Assembly (NCBI GenBank): GCA_021325655.1
Contig: JAJPGT010000052.1
Span: forward strand, 243,448-307,447
Reading direction: 5' to 3'
Origin: Pseudomonadota bacterium
Lineage (GTDB): Bacteria > Chloroflexota > UBA6077 > JAJPGT01
DNA length: 64,000 bases
This document shows, one piece after another, positions 26,310-34,977 of the stretch. Each line of letters opens with the position of its first letter. Within the stretch, counting starts at the first letter, position 1. The notes below the pieces were generated by a model. That model searched no databases and had not been told where the DNA came from. It saw only the letters and a program-made list of their open reading frames with translations. A program made the translations under genes and the position numbers.

Positions 26310-26771
26310 ATGCTGATTCAGCAGCAGTTCACCGTCGCCGCGCCGCTGGACCGCGCCTGGGCCTACTTGCGCGACGTCCCGGCGGTCGCCGCCTGCGTCC
26401 CCGGCGTCCAGGAGCTGACCCAGCTCGACGCGCGCACCTACCAGGGGAGCTTGCGGGTGAAGGTGGGCCCGCTCGGCTTCACGCTGCACGGCAAGCTCAC
26501 CGAGCAGGAGAGGGACGACGCAGCACACGCCGCGGTGCTGCTCGTTAACGCCGAGGATCGCCGCCTGGGCAGCGCGGTGAGCGCGACGCTGCGGATGCGG
26601 CTGCGCGAGACCGAGGGCGGCACGGCCGTCTCGCTGGAGACGGAGGCGAACGTCCTCGGCAAGCTCGGCCAGTTCGGCCAGGGTGTCATCAAGCTGGCCG
26701 CCGACAACGTGCTCAAGCAGTTTGTGGCCTGTGCGCAGCAGCGCCTGGCCGCGCCCGCCCCGGCGTCGTAG
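26310..26771 (+). CDS. CoxG-like SRPBCC-family protein
   Basis: A 153-residue protein of the CO dehydrogenase subunit G (CoxG) family, SRPBCC fold. It opens MLIQQQFTVAAPLDRAWAYL, with VAACVPGV, and ends with the amphipathic NVLKQFVACAQQRL. The family is thought to anchor or assemble molybdenum hydroxylases at the membrane. It starts 11 bases after the large-subunit gene and 28 before the FAD subunit gene. Confidence 0.85.
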   Translation: MLIQQQFTVAAPLDRAWAYLRDVPAVAACVPGVQELTQLDARTYQGSLRVKVGPLGFTLHGKLTEQERDDAAHAAVLLVNAEDRRLGSAVSATLRMRLRETEGGTAVSLETEANVLGKLGQFGQGVIKLAADNVLKQFVACAQQRLAAPAPAS

Positions 26772-26799
26772 CGGCGCCGGGCGGGGAAGGAGAGAGACG

Positions 26800-27660
26800 A
26801 TGGCCAACGTGGAGTATCGAGAGCCAACGTCCATTGAGGAGGCGCTCGCGCTGCTCGGCCAGTACGGCGACGAGGCCAAGATTATCGCCGGGGGCCAGTC
26901 GCTGCTGGTGATGATACGCGACGGGCTGATCCGGCCCCGGGTGCTCGTCGGACTCCAGGGCATTCCGGGCCTGAGCACCATCCAGGCTAACGGAGAGCTG
27001 CGGATCGGCGCAATGGCGACGCACACCGCGGTCGAGCGGCATCCCGCGGTGCAGCAGCGCTGGCCGCTGCTGGCGGAGGCCGAGCGCGCAGTGTCCACGC
27101 TCCAGATCCGCAACCGCGGGACGCTCGTCGGCAACGTCGCTCACGGCTTCCCGACCGCCGACCCGCCGGCCGCGCTCATCGCGCTGGGGGCCCAGGCACG
27201 GATTGTGGGCCCCGGGGGAGAGCGGACGCTGCCGATCGAGGAGTTCTTCATCGGCTTCATGGAGACGGCGCTACAGCCGACCGAGCTGCTGGCCGAGCTC
27301 CGTATCCCCGCTCAGCCGGCCCGCTCGGGCGGGGCGTATCTCAAGTACGCGATGCGCCCGCTCGACTTCTCGATCGTCGGGGTGGGGGCGCGGGTGACGC
27401 TGGCGGAGGACGGCACCTGCGCCGAGGCACGGATCGGCCTCAACGGCGCCGGAGCTACGCCGCTGCGGGCGCGGCAGGCCGAGGCGGCGCTGCACGGCGC
27501 ACGCCTGACCGATGAGGCGCTCGCCGAGGCCGGGCGGCTTGCGGCGGCGGAGTCCGACCCGGTGGGCGACCTGGATGGCAGCGCCGAGTACAAGCGCAAG
27601 ATGGTGGAGGTGTTCGTCCGCCGGGCGCTCAGGCGGGCGGCGCAGGCAGCCCAGGGCTAG
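26800..27660 (+). CDS. Molybdenum hydroxylase FAD-binding subunit
   Basis: The 286-residue FAD subunit (CoxM/CutM type) has the two flavin motifs IIAGGQSLLVMI near residue 28 and RNRGTLVGNVAHGFPTADPP near residue 105, and the C-terminal CO-dehydrogenase flavoprotein domain from about 175. Start ATG 26800 follows GGGGAAGGAGAG. With the fused small/large protein it would complete the enzyme, passing electrons from the molybdenum centre through 2Fe-2S clusters to FAD. Confidence 0.9.
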   Translation: MANVEYREPTSIEEALALLGQYGDEAKIIAGGQSLLVMIRDGLIRPRVLVGLQGIPGLSTIQANGELRIGAMATHTAVERHPAVQQRWPLLAEAERAVSTLQIRNRGTLVGNVAHGFPTADPPAALIALGAQARIVGPGGERTLPIEEFFIGFMETALQPTELLAELRIPAQPARSGGAYLKYAMRPLDFSIVGVGARVTLAEDGTCAEARIGLNGAGATPLRARQAEAALHGARLTDEALAEAGRLAAAESDPVGDLDGSAEYKRKMVEVFVRRALRRAAQAAQG

Positions 27661-27680
27661 GCAACCCTGGGAGGTGCACC

Positions 27681-28451
27681 ATGGCTCAGCGGATCGACTT
27701 CAATGCCGACATGGGGGAGAGCTTTGGGCTGTGGGAGCGGGGCGCGGATGCCGAGATGCTGGAGTGCATCTCCTCCGCCAACGTCGCTTGCGGCTTCCAC
27801 GCCGGCGACCCCAGCGTCATGCGCCGCACCGTGCTGGCGGCACGTGACAAAGGGGTCGCCATCGGGGCGCATCCCGGCTACCCCGACCTGCGCGGATTCG
27901 GCCGGCGGGAGATGCGCCTCGCGCCGGCCGACGTGCGCAACGACGTGCTGTACCAGGTGGGCGCCCTCCAGGCCTTCCTGAAGGCCGCCGGGGTGCGGAT
28001 GCAGCACGTCAAGCCGCACGGCGCCCTCTATACAATGGCGCTGGATGACGAACAGATCGCCCGAGCGATTCTGGAAGCTGTGTGCGAGGTGGACCCCTCG
28101 CTGGCGGTGCTCACCCTGCACGGTTCCGCTGTCTGGCATGAGGCAGCGCGCCTGGGCGTGCGCGCCGTGCCGGAGTTCTTCGCCGACCGCCCGATGCGCG
28201 CCGACGGCTCGGTGGTGATGTTCAACTGGCGGCTGGAGGACTGCGGCGGCACCCCGGAGGGTATCGCCAAACGGGCGCTCCGCGCGCTCACCGAGGGCGT
28301 CGTGGCCGGAATCGACGGTGGTACCGCTACGGGCGTCGAGTTCGAAACGATCTGCGTCCATTCCGACACGCCAGGGGCCGGCGCCATCGCCCGCGCGCTG
28401 AAGCGCGAGCTGGAGGCTGCGGGCTGGGAGATTCGCGCCTTCAGCGCCTGA
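27681..28451 (+). CDS. pxpA: 5-oxoprolinase subunit A (LamB/YcsF family)
   Basis: The 256-residue protein matches PxpA along its length (RIDFNADMGESFG at the start, NVACGFHAGDP, AHPGYPDLRGFGRR, VKPHGALY). PxpA works with PxpB and PxpC in ATP-dependent 5-oxoproline cleavage; those partners are not here. It follows the FAD subunit gene by 20 bases with GGGAGG, so it is probably co-transcribed. In this setting it may process a lactam or cyclic product of the molybdenum hydroxylase, which is speculation. Confidence 0.88.
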   Translation: MAQRIDFNADMGESFGLWERGADAEMLECISSANVACGFHAGDPSVMRRTVLAARDKGVAIGAHPGYPDLRGFGRREMRLAPADVRNDVLYQVGALQAFLKAAGVRMQHVKPHGALYTMALDDEQIARAILEAVCEVDPSLAVLTLHGSAVWHEAARLGVRAVPEFFADRPMRADGSVVMFNWRLEDCGGTPEGIAKRALRALTEGVVAGIDGGTATGVEFETICVHSDTPGAGAIARALKRELEAAGWEIRAFSA

Positions 28452-28485
28452 TCCGCGCCGTGCACATCGAGGCCAGTCTGGCTCA

Positions 28486-28510
28486 GGGGGCGCTCCGGGC
28501 GAGCGCCCCC
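28486..28510 (+). terminator. Terminator hairpin after pxpA
   Basis: Perfect 10-bp stem GGGGGCGCTC/GAGCGCCCCC with a CGGGC loop, 35 bases after the pxpA stop. No T-tract follows. Confidence 0.55.
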
Positions 28511-28626
28511 ACTCGTCTCCCGGCCGCCGCACGCATGCGGCTTGCACCGCCGCGCTCAAAGATCTCTTAGTTCCATTTCACCTTCGCTTCATCTACTCTC
28601 GGGCACGTTCTGGCATCGTGTGGTGT

Positions 28627-28935
28627 ATGGACGAACAGGAGCTGCCCGATAGCCACCTCGCCGCGATCTTCCTGGAGGCTTCATTCCTTCACGAGCAGGC
28701 GCTGGCCGCCTGCCTCGAGGAGATCGGCGACGAGCTGGACCTGTCGCACCCGCGCTCGCGCGAGCTGGCGGAGCGCGCGCTGCTCCACGCGGAGCGCGCC
28801 GCGGCCTGCGCAGGCGACGCGGCGAACACCGCCAGCAGCCCCGAGGCGCAGGCCGTGGCCAAGCGGTCGCTGGTCATCGGACGCCTGGCGGTGCTGGCCC
28901 TGAGAGGACTGCTGGCCGACCCTCGCCTCCTATAG
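28627..28935 (+). CDS. Small hypothetical helical protein
   Basis: A 102-residue product rich in Ala, Glu, Leu and Arg with no signal peptide or membrane segment. The sequence (AAIFLEASFLHEQALAACLE..., then RELAERALLHAERAA) predicts a bundle of amphipathic helices. The ATG at 28627 is used; an upstream in-frame start at 28618 is possible. No family recognised. It stands alone between a terminator and marC. Confidence 0.5.
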   Translation: MDEQELPDSHLAAIFLEASFLHEQALAACLEEIGDELDLSHPRSRELAERALLHAERAAACAGDAANTASSPEAQAVAKRSLVIGRLAVLALRGLLADPRLL

Positions 28936-29008
28936 CGCCTGTCGCGGCACCGCGAATGCTACCTTTCCGCTGGCGCGGCGCTTCGTGGCCACGCGGAGGC
29001 AGCAGCCG

Positions 29009-29623
29009 GTGGATCCGCTCGACCTGGTGAGAACCGCGCTGGCGGTGCTGGTGCCCGTCTTTGTGGCGATGGACCCGGTGGGCGCGCTGCCGCTGGTCGC
29101 CGCCTGGACGGGCGCGCTGAAACCCGTGGAGCGCGACCGGCAGCTCCGCGACGCGCTGCTCACCGCGCTCACACTCGGGCTGCTCTTTCTGCTCGGCGGC
29201 AAGTGGCTGCTCGGCGTGCTCGGCGTCGGCGTCCAGGACTTCCTGATCGCCGGGGGGCTGGTGCTGCTGGTGCTGGCGATCAGCGACCTGGTGGCGGGCG
29301 GCGGCCATGAGGCACGTGGGAGCCTGGCTCATCCCGACTTCGGCGCGGTCCCGATCGGCACCCCCATCCTGGCCGGGCCGGCGACGCTGGCCACCCTGCT
29401 AATCCTGGTGGAGCAGTATGGGCCGTTCTGGACCGCCGCCTCGCTGCTGCTGAATCTGGTCCTCGCCTGGCGGCTGTTCAGGCGGGCGGGCGATGCCACC
29501 CAACTGCTGGGGCGGAACGGCCTGCGCGCCGCCTCGAAGGTCGCGAGCCTGCTCCTGGCCGCGATCGCAGTGAAGCTGATCCGCGAAGGAGTCATCGCCA
29601 TCCTACATCCTCCGCTCGCGTGA
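29009..29623 (+). CDS. MarC-family integral membrane protein
   Basis: The 204-residue protein has about six hydrophobic segments and the MarC family hallmarks FVAMDPVGALPL near residue 20 and GTPILAGPATLATLL near residue 112. The GTG at 29009 is chosen because GGAGG lies 10 bases upstream; a GTG at 28985 is also in frame. Function of the family is unresolved. Confidence 0.82.
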   Translation: MDPLDLVRTALAVLVPVFVAMDPVGALPLVAAWTGALKPVERDRQLRDALLTALTLGLLFLLGGKWLLGVLGVGVQDFLIAGGLVLLVLAISDLVAGGGHEARGSLAHPDFGAVPIGTPILAGPATLATLLILVEQYGPFWTAASLLLNLVLAWRLFRRAGDATQLLGRNGLRAASKVASLLLAAIAVKLIREGVIAILHPPLA

Positions 29624-29635
29624 CGCGGCGGTGGG

Positions 29636-30298
29636 CTACAGGAGCACGATCAGGTGCAGGCTCACCGCCGCGAGCAGGATGACGGCCATCAGCGCGACCA
29701 GCAGGAAGGTGACACCCTCGGTGGGGTCGGCGTGCGCCACTACCGGGATGCTGACCGAGCCGCCGTTGCTCACCAGGTGTACCTGCCCCGCGGCGTTCAT
29801 CGGGTCGCGCACCCGGCCAGGGTGCAGACGCACCGCCAGCGTGAGCCGCTGCCCTGGGGCGAGCTGGAAGCGCGAGGGGCGCACCGACAGCCAGTCCGCC
29901 GAGCAGCGCGCCTCGCCGCCCAACGGCGCCGTGCCGTCGTTCACCAGCCCGAGCCAGATCTCGTTGGGAGCCCGGCGCTGCTCGCCATCGCTGAAGTCGA
30001 GCCGCCCGGTCAACGGCAGTAGCGCCCGGAGGCGTGGAGCCGCGAGCATCGGGGCCGGTGTGTGCTGGCCCACGAGCGCCCGGCGCCGATCGTACGCGGC
30101 CCGGCGCTGTGGGTCGCCGAGCACGTTCCAGGCGGCGCGGAGCTGGGCCAGGCGATCCCTCGCCCCAGGCGAGGGATCGACCTCTGGGCGGCACTTGGCG
30201 ACCAGGCGTCGGTAGGCCGCCTCGATGATCTCCGGGTGCGCCCGCGGGTCCACCTGCAGGACCCGATACCAGTCGGTCTCCCCCGCTTCCCGCCCCAC
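29636..30298 (-). CDS. J-domain-like membrane protein with degenerate HPD motif
   Basis: The 220-residue protein starts with a J-domain-like module (DWYRVLQVDPRAHPEIIEAAYRRL; LRAAWNVLGDPQRRAAYDRRR, residues 8-72). A beta-rich domain follows (about 85-185, with LGLVNDGTAPLGGEARCSADWLSV), then one C-terminal transmembrane helix (VTFLLVALMAVILLAAVSLHL). The HPD tripeptide needed to stimulate Hsp70 is RPE (37-39) here, so it may not act with DnaK. The GTG start at 30298 is used. It converges with marC, ending 12 bases from its stop. Function unknown. Confidence 0.7.
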   Translation of the reverse strand: MGREAGETDWYRVLQVDPRAHPEIIEAAYRRLVAKCRPEVDPSPGARDRLAQLRAAWNVLGDPQRRAAYDRRRALVGQHTPAPMLAAPRLRALLPLTGRLDFSDGEQRRAPNEIWLGLVNDGTAPLGGEARCSADWLSVRPSRFQLAPGQRLTLAVRLHPGRVRDPMNAAGQVHLVSNGGSVSIPVVAHADPTEGVTFLLVALMAVILLAAVSLHLIVLL

Positions 30299-30480
30299 CG
30301 CGGCCTCCCCCAGATGAGCGTCTGCTCAACTACATGCCGCGTGCCATGCCGCCGCCGAGCCCCGGGCGGCTGCTGCTTCCAGGATACGCCGTTTGCCTCC
30401 GGGCTGCTTCCGAGCCGCACCCGAGCCTCGCCTTCGCCCGGCGCGTGGCTGCTACCATCCGAGGGGAGGCGCGAGCGAAC

Positions 30481-31215
30481 GTGCAGCGCGGCGGCGAGCC
30501 AGAGCGGAATAACCGCCACCAGGCGGGGGCTGAAGGGGCGCTCGTCCTCGCCTCCACCTCCCCGCGGCGGCGTCTGCTCCTTGCACTGCTGCCGCTGCCC
30601 TTCCAGACCGTGGCGGTGGAGGTGGACGAGACACCGCTGGCTGGCGAGCCGGCCGCTGTCACCGCGCACCGGCTGGCCAAGCTGAAGGCGCGCCAGGCGC
30701 CAGCCAGGGCCGACCAGTGGGTGCTGGCCGCCGACACGGTCGTGATCCTGGACCAGGTGCCGCTGGGCAAACCGGCCGATGCCGCCGACGCGGCGCGGAT
30801 GCTCCGGGCGCTGCGCGGCCGCTGGCACGAAGTGGTCACCGGCGTCTGCCTCCGCCCGCCCGGGGCATCGCCCCCGCTGCTGGCCGAGCGCTGCACCCGG
30901 GTCCTGATGCGCAGCTACCGTGACGACGACATCGCCGCCGCGGTGGCCAGCGGCGTTCCACTCGACAAGGCGGGCGCGTACGCGATTCAAGACGAGGTGT
31001 TCCGGCCGGTCGCGGCGCTGGAGGGCTGCTACCTGAACGTGGTCGGACTGCCGCTCTGCGCGGTGAGCGAGTTGCTCCGCCGCGCCGGGCATCCAGCCGC
31101 GCCGGCGCTGCCGCCCGGCCCATTCCAGCCGCCGTGCTCCCTGTGCCTGGCCGGCGCGCGCCTGCCCGGCCTCGGCGGCCTGGCGCTGCTGACCGGGCGC
31201 GGCTCGTCCCCCTAG
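30481..31215 (+). CDS. maf: Maf-family nucleotide pyrophosphatase
   Basis: The 244-residue protein contains the Maf signature LASTSPRRRLLL near residue 24, then VDETPL, LAADTVVILD, GKPADAADAARMLRALRGR and the GAYAIQD/NVVGLPL segments. Family members hydrolyse non-canonical or modified nucleoside triphosphates and act in division/house-cleaning. A C-terminal extension with CSLCLAG exceeds the usual ~195 residues. The GTG at 30481 is the likely start; the frame is open further upstream. Its stop overlaps the convergent DUF3048 gene stop. Confidence 0.85.
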   Translation: MQRGGEPERNNRHQAGAEGALVLASTSPRRRLLLALLPLPFQTVAVEVDETPLAGEPAAVTAHRLAKLKARQAPARADQWVLAADTVVILDQVPLGKPADAADAARMLRALRGRWHEVVTGVCLRPPGASPPLLAERCTRVLMRSYRDDDIAAAVASGVPLDKAGAYAIQDEVFRPVAALEGCYLNVVGLPLCAVSELLRRAGHPAAPALPPGPFQPPCSLCLAGARLPGLGGLALLTGRGSSP

Positions 31216-32381
31216 CGGGTGTTGATCTTCGAGTCGTCTGGGGCGATCTGGATCCAGACCTGGCCGCGGGGCAGCACCACCGGGCCACCGTCCGCGTAGC
31301 GGTAGTGCGTTGGCTCTGCTGGCCCCGCCTTGCTCCAGGTGATCGGGTAGAGCTGGCCGTCGAGCGCCAGCAGGCCCTTGCCCTCCCCCACCACCTCCAC
31401 GTCCAGCCGCCCCTTGTCGTCGCCCGCGATCTCAGGCGCCGGGACGAACTGGACGATGACCGCCCGGGCAGCGTACTGCTGCCCGGTCTCGGCGTCGCGA
31501 TGCGGCGCGCCGTCCATACCGCGGAGATAGGTGCGCGCCTCGCCGTCGTAGGTGTACTGGACAACGTAGCGCTCGCCACCCGGATAGTCGATCTCCAGAG
31601 ACTCCAGCGGCTGGCCATCGGCCGGGGGTGAGGCGCTCCCGAACTCCAGCCCGCCCGGGCTCCCGTGCAGCGTCGTCCCCGCGGCCTCCAGCGCCTGGCG
31701 CACGGCGGCGAGATTGATGTAGGCGTTGTGAGGAGCATAGCGGCGGCGATCGCGGCTGAAGCCCGGCCCATTGCGGATCTCGTCCACGTCCGGCAGCGCG
31801 GTCAGGCTCAGCGCCTGGAACCCCTGGGGGCTGGCGCCGATGTGGACGAGCGCGGCGCCGTACTCCGCCGCCAGGTACACGTAGTAGTGCCGGGCGCTTC
31901 GCACCGGGCCGACCCGCGTCGGGCTGGCGGTGAAATAGATGGGCATCAGGCGGGGGATGCCGCCCTCCGCCGGCGCTTCGTACACCACGTCGGCGTCGGC
32001 CAGGCCGGAGTGCGGCCGGGCCTCGGCGATGTTGTCGACCAGCACCGCGATCGGGGCGACCGGGCCGATCGCCTCCAACGTCGGAGCGGGGCGCGGCGTC
32101 GGAGACGGCGAGGGGGACGGCACAGGGGTGGCCGGCGCCGCGGTCGCTGAGGCGGTCGGGCCGACGCTCGGGAGCGCGATGGCGGGCCGCGGACTCGCGG
32201 CCGGGGCGCGCGTCGCGGAGGGCGCGGGCACCGGGTGGGCAGCGCTGCTCACTGTGGCGGAGGGCGCGGGTGGCGGTGGGGTGGCGGTGGGAGCGGGCGG
32301 GGCGGTGGCGCTACAGGCGGTAAGGAGCAGGAGGAGGACGGTCGCAGTCACGGCACTGAGCCTGGAGGCAGACGTCGTCAC
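31212..32381 (-). CDS. DUF3048 (YerB-like) lipoprotein
   Basis: The 389-residue product starts at GTG 32381 (GGAG upstream), has a signal peptide ending in lipobox LLTAC, and a Pro/Ala/Ser/Thr linker of about 85 residues. The DUF3048 N-terminal domain follows (PIAVLVDNIAEARPHSGLADA, VYEAPAEGGIPRLM, RVGPVRSARHYYV), then the C-terminal domain with the GPVVLPRGQVWIQI end. It is a surface-anchored protein of unknown function in Gram-positive-type bacteria and Chloroflexota. Confidence 0.85.
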   Translation of the reverse strand: MTTSASRLSAVTATVLLLLLTACSATAPPAPTATPPPPAPSATVSSAAHPVPAPSATRAPAASPRPAIALPSVGPTASATAAPATPVPSPSPSPTPRPAPTLEAIGPVAPIAVLVDNIAEARPHSGLADADVVYEAPAEGGIPRLMPIYFTASPTRVGPVRSARHYYVYLAAEYGAALVHIGASPQGFQALSLTALPDVDEIRNGPGFSRDRRRYAPHNAYINLAAVRQALEAAGTTLHGSPGGLEFGSASPPADGQPLESLEIDYPGGERYVVQYTYDGEARTYLRGMDGAPHRDAETGQQYAARAVIVQFVPAPEIAGDDKGRLDVEVVGEGKGLLALDGQLYPITWSKAGPAEPTHYRYADGGPVVLPRGQVWIQIAPDDSKINTR

Positions 32382-32535
32382 CGGTACTCCGTCGCGCGTC
32401 GGCCGTCCCGCCCGGCTCCACGTTCGGTGGAGCCAGCAGCGCGGGCGAGCCTCCGCCTGGGTTCCGCTCGCCGGGCGCACAGAAGGCGCCGGCTCGCGGG
32501 GCGCGGGGATTGTAGGGAACTCACCCCCACCAGGG

Positions 32536-33051
32536 CTACCCGCGCTCGTCGAAATGCTCGCGCTGGTACGCGCCGGCGTAGGCGTCCGTCGGGGCACTGC
32601 AGCGGAAGAACACGAGCTGCGCCAGCCGGGCGCCGCGCTGGACCCGGAAGCCGTGGGGGTTGTGGACAACCAGCAGCGCCTCGGAGCGGCCTTCGTAGCC
32701 CGCGTCCCAGACGGCGAGCACCAGCCCCACGCCGCTTCGGGCGAGGGTGGAACGGGGCCGGCCGAGGGCGACCAGGTTGCGCGGCAGCCGCAGCAGCTCG
32801 GTGAACTGCGCCAGGTAGCAGCCGGGCGCCAGCGTCGCCCAGCCGTCGGCGTCGAACGGCAGCGGAGCGCGAGCAGGGAGCTGCCGCAGGTCGCGCCCCA
32901 GAGTGGCGGGCCCCTCCAGCCGCCAGAGCTGCGCCAGCGTCAGGTCCAGCCCGTTCGGCTGCACCTGCGTCGCCGGATCGGGCAGGTCCTCCGCGAGCGG
33001 CGGATCGGCAGCGAGCAGCGCCAGCAGCTCGGCGCGGGTGAGGACGCTCAT
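32536..33051 (-). CDS. dCTP deaminase/dUTPase superfamily protein
   Basis: The 171-residue protein has the superfamily motifs NGLDLTL near residue 33, GRPRSTLARSGVGLVLAVWDAGYEG (97-121) and GARLAQLVFF near the C-terminus. dCTP deaminase and archaeal-type dUTPase share this fold. The deaminase hallmark HxTA-IDPGF is replaced by LVLAVWDAGYEG, so a dUTPase-like activity seems more likely. Its ATG overlaps the folB stop by 4 bases (ATGA). Confidence 0.75.
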   Translation of the reverse strand: MSVLTRAELLALLAADPPLAEDLPDPATQVQPNGLDLTLAQLWRLEGPATLGRDLRQLPARAPLPFDADGWATLAPGCYLAQFTELLRLPRNLVALGRPRSTLARSGVGLVLAVWDAGYEGRSEALLVVHNPHGFRVQRGARLAQLVFFRCSAPTDAYAGAYQREHFDERG

Positions 33052-33425
33052 TGGTGTGGCTCCGGGGCGAAGTCCTCGCGGCGGCGCTCGATCCGAACCG
33101 CAGCATAGCTCAGGATCGCGCCCTGGATCGGCGCCGCCGGCTTGCGCACCTGCACCCGCACCCGGGCGATGCGCGGATCCGCGTTCAGCGCCGCGCGCGC
33201 CACCCGCTCCGCCGCTGCTTCCAGGAGCTTGCAGGGCGGCCCCTCGAACGCCGCCCGGACCACCCGGTAGAGGCGGGCGTAGTCCACGGTCTGCGCCAGC
33301 TCGTCGCGCTCGCCCGCCGCGCGCAGGTCCGCGTCGACCTCCAGGTCCACCAGGAACCGCTGCCCGAGGGTCCGCTCCTCCGACAGCACGCCGTGGTAGG
33401 CGAACAGCGACATCTCCGCGAGCAC
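33048..33425 (-). CDS. folB: Dihydroneopterin aldolase
   Basis: The 125-residue protein has FolB features: FAYHGVLSEERTLGQRF near the start, VDYARLYRVV, and the active-site Glu region LLEAAAERVA followed by VRVQVRKP. It makes 6-hydroxymethyl-dihydropterin in folate synthesis. The GTG at 33425 is an uncertain start: homologues begin MDxIxLxxM, and an in-frame ATC-GAC-ACT-ATC at 33437-33426 sits directly behind AGGAGA, so translation may start at the ATC. It overlaps the downstream gene by 4 bases. Confidence 0.85.
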   Translation of the reverse strand: MLAEMSLFAYHGVLSEERTLGQRFLVDLEVDADLRAAGERDELAQTVDYARLYRVVRAAFEGPPCKLLEAAAERVARAALNADPRIARVRVQVRKPAAPIQGAILSYAAVRIERRREDFAPEPHQ

Positions 33426-33528
33426 GATAGTGTCGATCTTCGCTCTCCTCTGTCCCGGGACGCGCCTAGCCCGGTGAGTGTGCCCTGTCTACAATGGGTC
33501 TGCAATGCCATCGCCGTGGGGGGCTGCC

Positions 33529-34977
33529 GTGCCGCTGAGAACCGCCGAGGAGTACGTCCAGAGCCTGCGCGACGGCCGTCGCCTGTTCTTCCGCGGCGAG
33601 CGAGTTGCCGACATCACCACCCACCCGAAGCTCAGCAAGGCGGTGCGGCACGCCGCGCTCGACTTCCACCTGGCCGAGGATCCCGCCACCCGGGAGCTGG
33701 CGGTAGTCCAGCGCGACGGGCAGACGTACAGCCGCTACTACGCCCTGCCCCGCGACGCCGAGGACCTGCGGCTGCGGAGCCGGCTGATCGAGCAGTCGAC
33801 CCGCGCCGGTAAGACCCTCGTCGTGCTGGTCAAGGAGATCGGTAGCGACGCGCTGTTCGCGCTGCACCTGGTGGCCCACGCGCTCGACCAGCAGCACGGG
33901 ACCGACTACCTGGCCCGGGTGCGCCGGTTCTACGAGCACTGCCGCGACCACGACCTGGCGCTGGCAGTGGCGCAGACGGACGTCAAGGGCGACCGCTCTC
34001 TGGGGCCGAGCGAGCAGGCGCACCCAGACTACTACGTCCGGATCATCGAGGAGCGGCCGGATGGCATCGTCGTCCGCGGGGCGAAGTGCCACACCTCCGT
34101 CTCGGCCAACGCCAACGAGCTGATCGTGCTCCCGACGCGGGCGATGGGAGAGCGGGACCGCGTCTACGCCGTCTCGTTCGCCGTTCCGCTCAACGCCGAG
34201 GGGCTGACGCTGGTGGTGAGCCCGCACGGAACCAGCGACAAGAACGCATTCGAGCACCCGCTCTCGGCCGAGCGGAAGATGCTGGAGACGACCACAATCT
34301 TCGACGACGTGTTCGTCCCGCGGGAGCGCGTGTTCCTGCAGGGTGAGTGGGAGTTCGCCGGGCCGCTGGCGCTGACGTTCGTCGAGTTCCACCGCTTCAC
34401 CGCCATCTCCTACAAGCTGCCGCTGGTGGACGCGCTGGTCGGCGCGGCGGCGCTGCTGGCCGAGTACAACGGGATCGAGCGGGCCGGCCACGTGCGGGAC
34501 AAGCTGACCTGGCTGATCGCCTACGCCGAGACGCTGCGCGGGCTGACCGAGGCGGCCGCGGGGCGCTACACGGTGAAGCCACCCGGGCTGGCGGTGCCGG
34601 ATCCGCTGCTGGTGAACATGGCCAAGTGGCACTTTGCCAGCCACTACCATGAGGCGGTGGAGCGGGTGCAGGACATCGCCGGCGGGCTGACGGTGACCGG
34701 GCCGGCGCTGGAGGACCTGCAGCATCCTGAGCTGGGGCCGAAGCTGCGGCATCTGTATGGTGGCAAAGCTGGCGTGGACGGCGAGGCGCGGCTGCGGGCG
34801 ATGAATCTGGTCGCGGACCTGACGGCGTCCGACTACGGCGGCTACCAGGAGGTCCTGGCGGTGCACGCCGAGGGCTCGATCGAGGCCGAGAAGCTGGCAA
34901 TCCTCCGCTCCTACAACCACGCCGCCGCCAAGGCCTATGCCCGCTGGCTGGCCGGCATCGGCGAGGGCGGCCGGTGA
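33529..34977 (+). CDS. HpaB/4-hydroxyphenylacetate 3-hydroxylase family flavoprotein
   Basis: The 482-residue protein belongs to the family joining HpaB monooxygenases and 4-hydroxybutyryl-CoA dehydratase (AbfD): PLRTAEEYVQSLRDGRRLFF at the start, TDVKGDRSLGPSEQAHPDYY, EERPDGIVVRGAKCHTS, FAGPLALTFVEFHRF and GGLTVTGP. Comparison with AbfD from memory shows the His retained, but the three cluster cysteines replaced (V, E and Y), so no 4Fe-4S cluster and no AbfD chemistry is expected. GTG 33529 is chosen over ATG 33505 because family members begin there and GGGGGG lies in front. Followed by an SDR, thioesterase and PaaK-like gene in an overlapping operon. Confidence 0.82.
   Translation: MPLRTAEEYVQSLRDGRRLFFRGERVADITTHPKLSKAVRHAALDFHLAEDPATRELAVVQRDGQTYSRYYALPRDAEDLRLRSRLIEQSTRAGKTLVVLVKEIGSDALFALHLVAHALDQQHGTDYLARVRRFYEHCRDHDLALAVAQTDVKGDRSLGPSEQAHPDYYVRIIEERPDGIVVRGAKCHTSVSANANELIVLPTRAMGERDRVYAVSFAVPLNAEGLTLVVSPHGTSDKNAFEHPLSAERKMLETTTIFDDVFVPRERVFLQGEWEFAGPLALTFVEFHRFTAISYKLPLVDALVGAAALLAEYNGIERAGHVRDKLTWLIAYAETLRGLTEAAAGRYTVKPPGLAVPDPLLVNMAKWHFASHYHEAVERVQDIAGGLTVTGPALEDLQHPELGPKLRHLYGGKAGVDGEARLRAMNLVADLTASDYGGYQEVLAVHAEGSIEAEKLAILRSYNHAAAKAYARWLAGIGEGGR

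Noticed and set aside
33529..34977. 4-Hydroxybutyryl-CoA dehydratase (AbfD)
   Set aside because: Overall similarity is good, but the cluster cysteines are replaced, so the radical dehydratase chemistry is not supported; kept as HpaB-family flavoprotein.
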